64,000 nucleotides of DNA from Rhodococcus rhodochrous (GTDB lineage Bacteria; Actinomycetota; Actinomycetes; Mycobacteriales; Mycobacteriaceae). Location: positions 3,959,444 to 4,023,443 of the forward strand of contig NZ_LT906450.1 of assembly GCF_900187265.1 (NCBI RefSeq), in the 5' to 3' direction. A program made the translations under genes and the position numbers. Below, piece by piece: positions 62,528-64,000 of the stretch; positions within the stretch are counted from its first letter, which is position 1; each line of letters starts with the position of its first letter. The notes beneath the pieces are model-generated. The model had not been told where the DNA came from. It did no database searches and saw only the letters and a list, made by a program, of their open reading frames with translations.

Positions 62528-63454
62528 TCAGGAGCCGCTGGTCTTGCGCGGAGCCGCCTTCTTGGCAGGGGTCTTCTTGGCCGGAGCCTTCGCCGGGGTC
62601 TTCGCGGCGGTCTTGGCCGGAGCCTTGGCGGCCGGCGTCTTGGCAACCGTCTTGGCCGGGGCCTTCGCCGGGGTCTTGGCGGGAGCCTTCTTGGCCGGAG
62701 CCTTGGCGGGGGTGACCTCGACCGGCTCGACCGGGGTGGCCACGGACTCGACCTTCTCCGCGGCCTTGTCGGCCGCTTCGCGGACGTCGCCGCGGGCCGA
62801 GTCGACCCGTCCGGCGGTCTCGGAACCCGTCTCCTCGGCACGCTCACCGAGCTCGACGACGCGCTCGGCGGCCTTGTCGCCGGCGTCGGACACGGCCTCG
62901 CTCACCTCGTCGCTCGCCTCGGAGATGCGACCGGCCGCGCGACCCGCGAGCTTCGCGGCCTGCTCGCCGACCTCGCGGGTCCGGCGGGCCACCGTCCCGA
63001 GGGCTTCCTCGGTGAGGTCGGCGGCGTCGCCGAGTACGGCTTCGGCGCGACCGATGCCGTCCTCGAGGGCCGGCTGGGAGCGCAGACGCTCGAGCGTCTC
63101 CTCACCGCGCTCGGCGAGAGCGGTGTAGAGGTCGGAGGCGACCTTCAGGTACGCCTCGGCGACCTTGCGCAGCTCCTCGGCACTGAAACGCTCGCGCAGC
63201 TCCGCGATCTCCTCGGGCAGCTCGGCCGGGAGTTCGGCGAGGCGCTCGCGGAGGGATTCGACGGTCTCGGTGAGATCGGCGGGCAGGGTCACGAAGCGGT
63301 CGCGGGCGGTCTCGACCCGCTCGGCCACCTCGGTGCGGTTGGTCTCCGCACGTCGGCGCGCCTGGGCCACGAGGTCGGCGACGGCCTGGACGACGGCGTC
63401 GCCGGCACCGACCGCCGCGTAGAGGGAGGTACGGATGCTGGTGGGATCGGTCAT
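62528..63454 (-). CDS. hbhA: Heparin-binding hemagglutinin-like protein (HbhA)
   Basis: This 308-residue protein has a long helical coiled-coil region (about 25-240, rich in Glu, Arg and Ala). A Lys/Ala/Pro-rich tail follows (about 250-305) made of repeats such as KAPAKKAPAKTPAK. In M. tuberculosis the tail of HbhA (199 residues) binds heparan sulfate and adheres to epithelial cells. Here the helical part is longer, about 90 residues more than in the Mtb protein. The tail may also bind nucleic acids or lipid. There is no signal peptide, as in Mtb. The ATG overlaps the stop of the XRE gene as ATGA. Repeats make the DNA of the tail prone to length change. Confidence 0.87.
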   Translation of the reverse strand: MTDPTSIRTSLYAAVGAGDAVVQAVADLVAQARRRAETNRTEVAERVETARDRFVTLPADLTETVESLRERLAELPAELPEEIAELRERFSAEELRKVAEAYLKVASDLYTALAERGEETLERLRSQPALEDGIGRAEAVLGDAADLTEEALGTVARRTREVGEQAAKLAGRAAGRISEASDEVSEAVSDAGDKAAERVVELGERAEETGSETAGRVDSARGDVREAADKAAEKVESVATPVEPVEVTPAKAPAKKAPAKTPAKAPAKTVAKTPAAKAPAKTAAKTPAKAPAKKTPAKKAAPRKTSGS

Positions 63455-63936
63455 GAAGATTTCTCCTCGTCGAAGTCTGTCGGATGGTCGGGCCGGGCAT
63501 CGCCGGTGTTCTGCTGGTTCTCCCGGCAGAACGAGTCGTAGATGTCGAGCAGGACCTGCTTCTGCCGCTCGGTGAGAACGGTGTCGACGAGCACCGCGTC
63601 GCGCACGGCACTCTCCGCTCGATGCTCGAGGATCCCCGCTCGTACGTAGAGAACCTCGGCCGAGAGCCGCAACCCCTTGGCGATCTGGGCGAGAACTTCC
63701 GCGGACGGCTTGCGCAGTCCGCGTTCGATCTGGCTCAGGTACGGGTTGCTGACACCGGCCAGTTGCGACAACTGCCGGAGCGAGACCTGGGCGGCCTCGC
63801 GCTGCGACCGGATGAAGGCGCCGATGTCCTGGGCGGCATTGTTGACCACCCGGGCGGCGATATCCCCCGGTCCGGCACTGTCGTCCGGCGTGTCCGAGCC
63901 CTCGATCGGATCTGGTTCCGTGGACACACCGACCAC
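63451..63936 (-). CDS. XRE-family HTH regulator (Rv0474-like) upstream of hbhA
   Basis: This 161-residue protein has a Cro/C1-type HTH (about 36-98): FIRSQREAAQVSLRQLSQLA, then GVSNPYLSQIERGLRKPSAE. The flanking C-terminal segment (about 99-161) includes a Glu/Asp-rich tail. From memory, Rv0474 holds this position in M. tuberculosis, where it has been described as copper-responsive. The start is GTG at 63936 or at 63927. The overlap with hbhA (ATGA) means the two are co-transcribed. Three GTGCTAGC-type half-sites lie directly upstream, so autoregulation is likely. Only the start region is near the window edge; the gene is complete. Confidence 0.82.
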   Translation of the reverse strand: MVGVSTEPDPIEGSDTPDDSAGPGDIAARVVNNAAQDIGAFIRSQREAAQVSLRQLSQLAGVSNPYLSQIERGLRKPSAEVLAQIAKGLRLSAEVLYVRAGILEHRAESAVRDAVLVDTVLTERQKQVLLDIYDSFCRENQQNTGDARPDHPTDFDEEKSS

Positions 63937-63947
63937 TCTACGGACAG

Positions 63948-63978
63948 GTGCTAGCTACAGCAAGCACTCTGCTAGCAC
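63948..63978. promoter_or_regulatory. Operator candidate: three GTGCTAGC-type half-sites
   Basis: GTGCTAGC (63948-63955), GCAAGCAC (63960-63967) and GCTAGCAC (63971-63978) are three octamers, the last two pointing the other way. The outer two form an inverted repeat. The last two are 11 bp apart, one helical turn. They lie 12-42 bp before the XRE start. Confidence 0.6.
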
Positions 63979-64000
63979 GTGACGGTTGTCACGCGAACAG

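Noticed and set aside
62528-62730. CRISPR-like or minisatellite DNA at the end of hbhA
   Set aside because: The repetitive DNA is coding sequence of the Lys/Ala/Pro tail of HbhA.

Overview
The window is high-GC, densely packed actinobacterial chromosome. Gene content and order point to a mycolic-acid-forming actinomycete, most likely Rhodococcus or a close relative. I base this on mycothiol synthesis (mshA), an HbhA-like adhesin, a resuscitation-promoting factor, SenX3/RegX3, the small ribosomal protein bS22, menaquinone genes and a cytochrome c system II cluster. From memory, the order runs antiparallel to the M. tuberculosis Rv0474-Rv0543c segment, with insertions. I saw no rRNA, tRNA, CRISPR array, insertion sequence or prophage, and base composition is even throughout. 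It reads as conserved core chromosome.

Layout. 1-2.3 kb: DUF3349 protein, menE and menA (menaquinone). 2.4-7 kb: small membrane proteins, a Clp N-domain protein paired with a small HTH regulator, a cysteine-desulfhydrase-like PLP enzyme and a BldC-type regulator. 7-14.2 kb (minus): a MinD-like ATPase and the operon hemL, phosphatase, tlpA-like, ccdA, resB, ccsB for cytochrome c maturation. 14.3-17.5 kb: acyl-CoA oxidase-like protein and small membrane proteins. 17.5-24 kb (minus): rex-hemA-hemC-cysG/hemD-hemB behind a near-consensus Rex operator, and a glutaredoxin-like protein. 24-30 kb: HAD phosphatase, acyltransferase, SDR, bS22, HTH protein, proC. 30-38 kb: MerR regulator with thioesterase and a divergent membrane protein, sugar isomerase, Rv0497-like protein, Ppx, Rv0495c-like protein, SenX3/RegX3, phosphoglycerate mutase. 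38-50 kb: Tat-exported FAD oxidoreductase, acyl-CoA ligase, Rpf, the ybjN/mshA/hydrolase/MFS operon, a tocopherol-cyclase-like protein and a ROK regulator preceded by a Cys-rich small ORF. 50-64 kb: SDR, DUF2804, murB, two DUF2505 proteins, methyltransferases, lone AbiEi-type protein, deoC, purU, an AurF-like diiron oxygenase with a hydrolase, hbhA and an XRE regulator.

How the genes work together. The window is rich in redox metabolism: menaquinone, heme, cytochrome c, mycothiol, cysteine catabolism and the NADH sensor Rex. A second theme is envelope and dormancy biology: Rpf, MurB, HbhA, LmeA-like, acyltransferase, SenX3/RegX3.

Most interesting signals not explained by gene calls: (1) short tandem repeats (about 13-27 bp period) at or spanning the stop codons of at least seven genes that end transcription units, each with a different repeat sequence; (2) double operators in front of the HTH/ClpN pair and between merR and its divergent membrane gene; (3) a Rex box, a PHO-box-like direct repeat before senX3, and two CRP/GlxR-like sites around rpf and the acyl-CoA ligase; (4) a probably leaderless 35-residue ORF ending in a Cys-Cys-Arg-Cys-Cys motif upstream of the ROK regulator. 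Family names come from reading the sequences; no database search was run.
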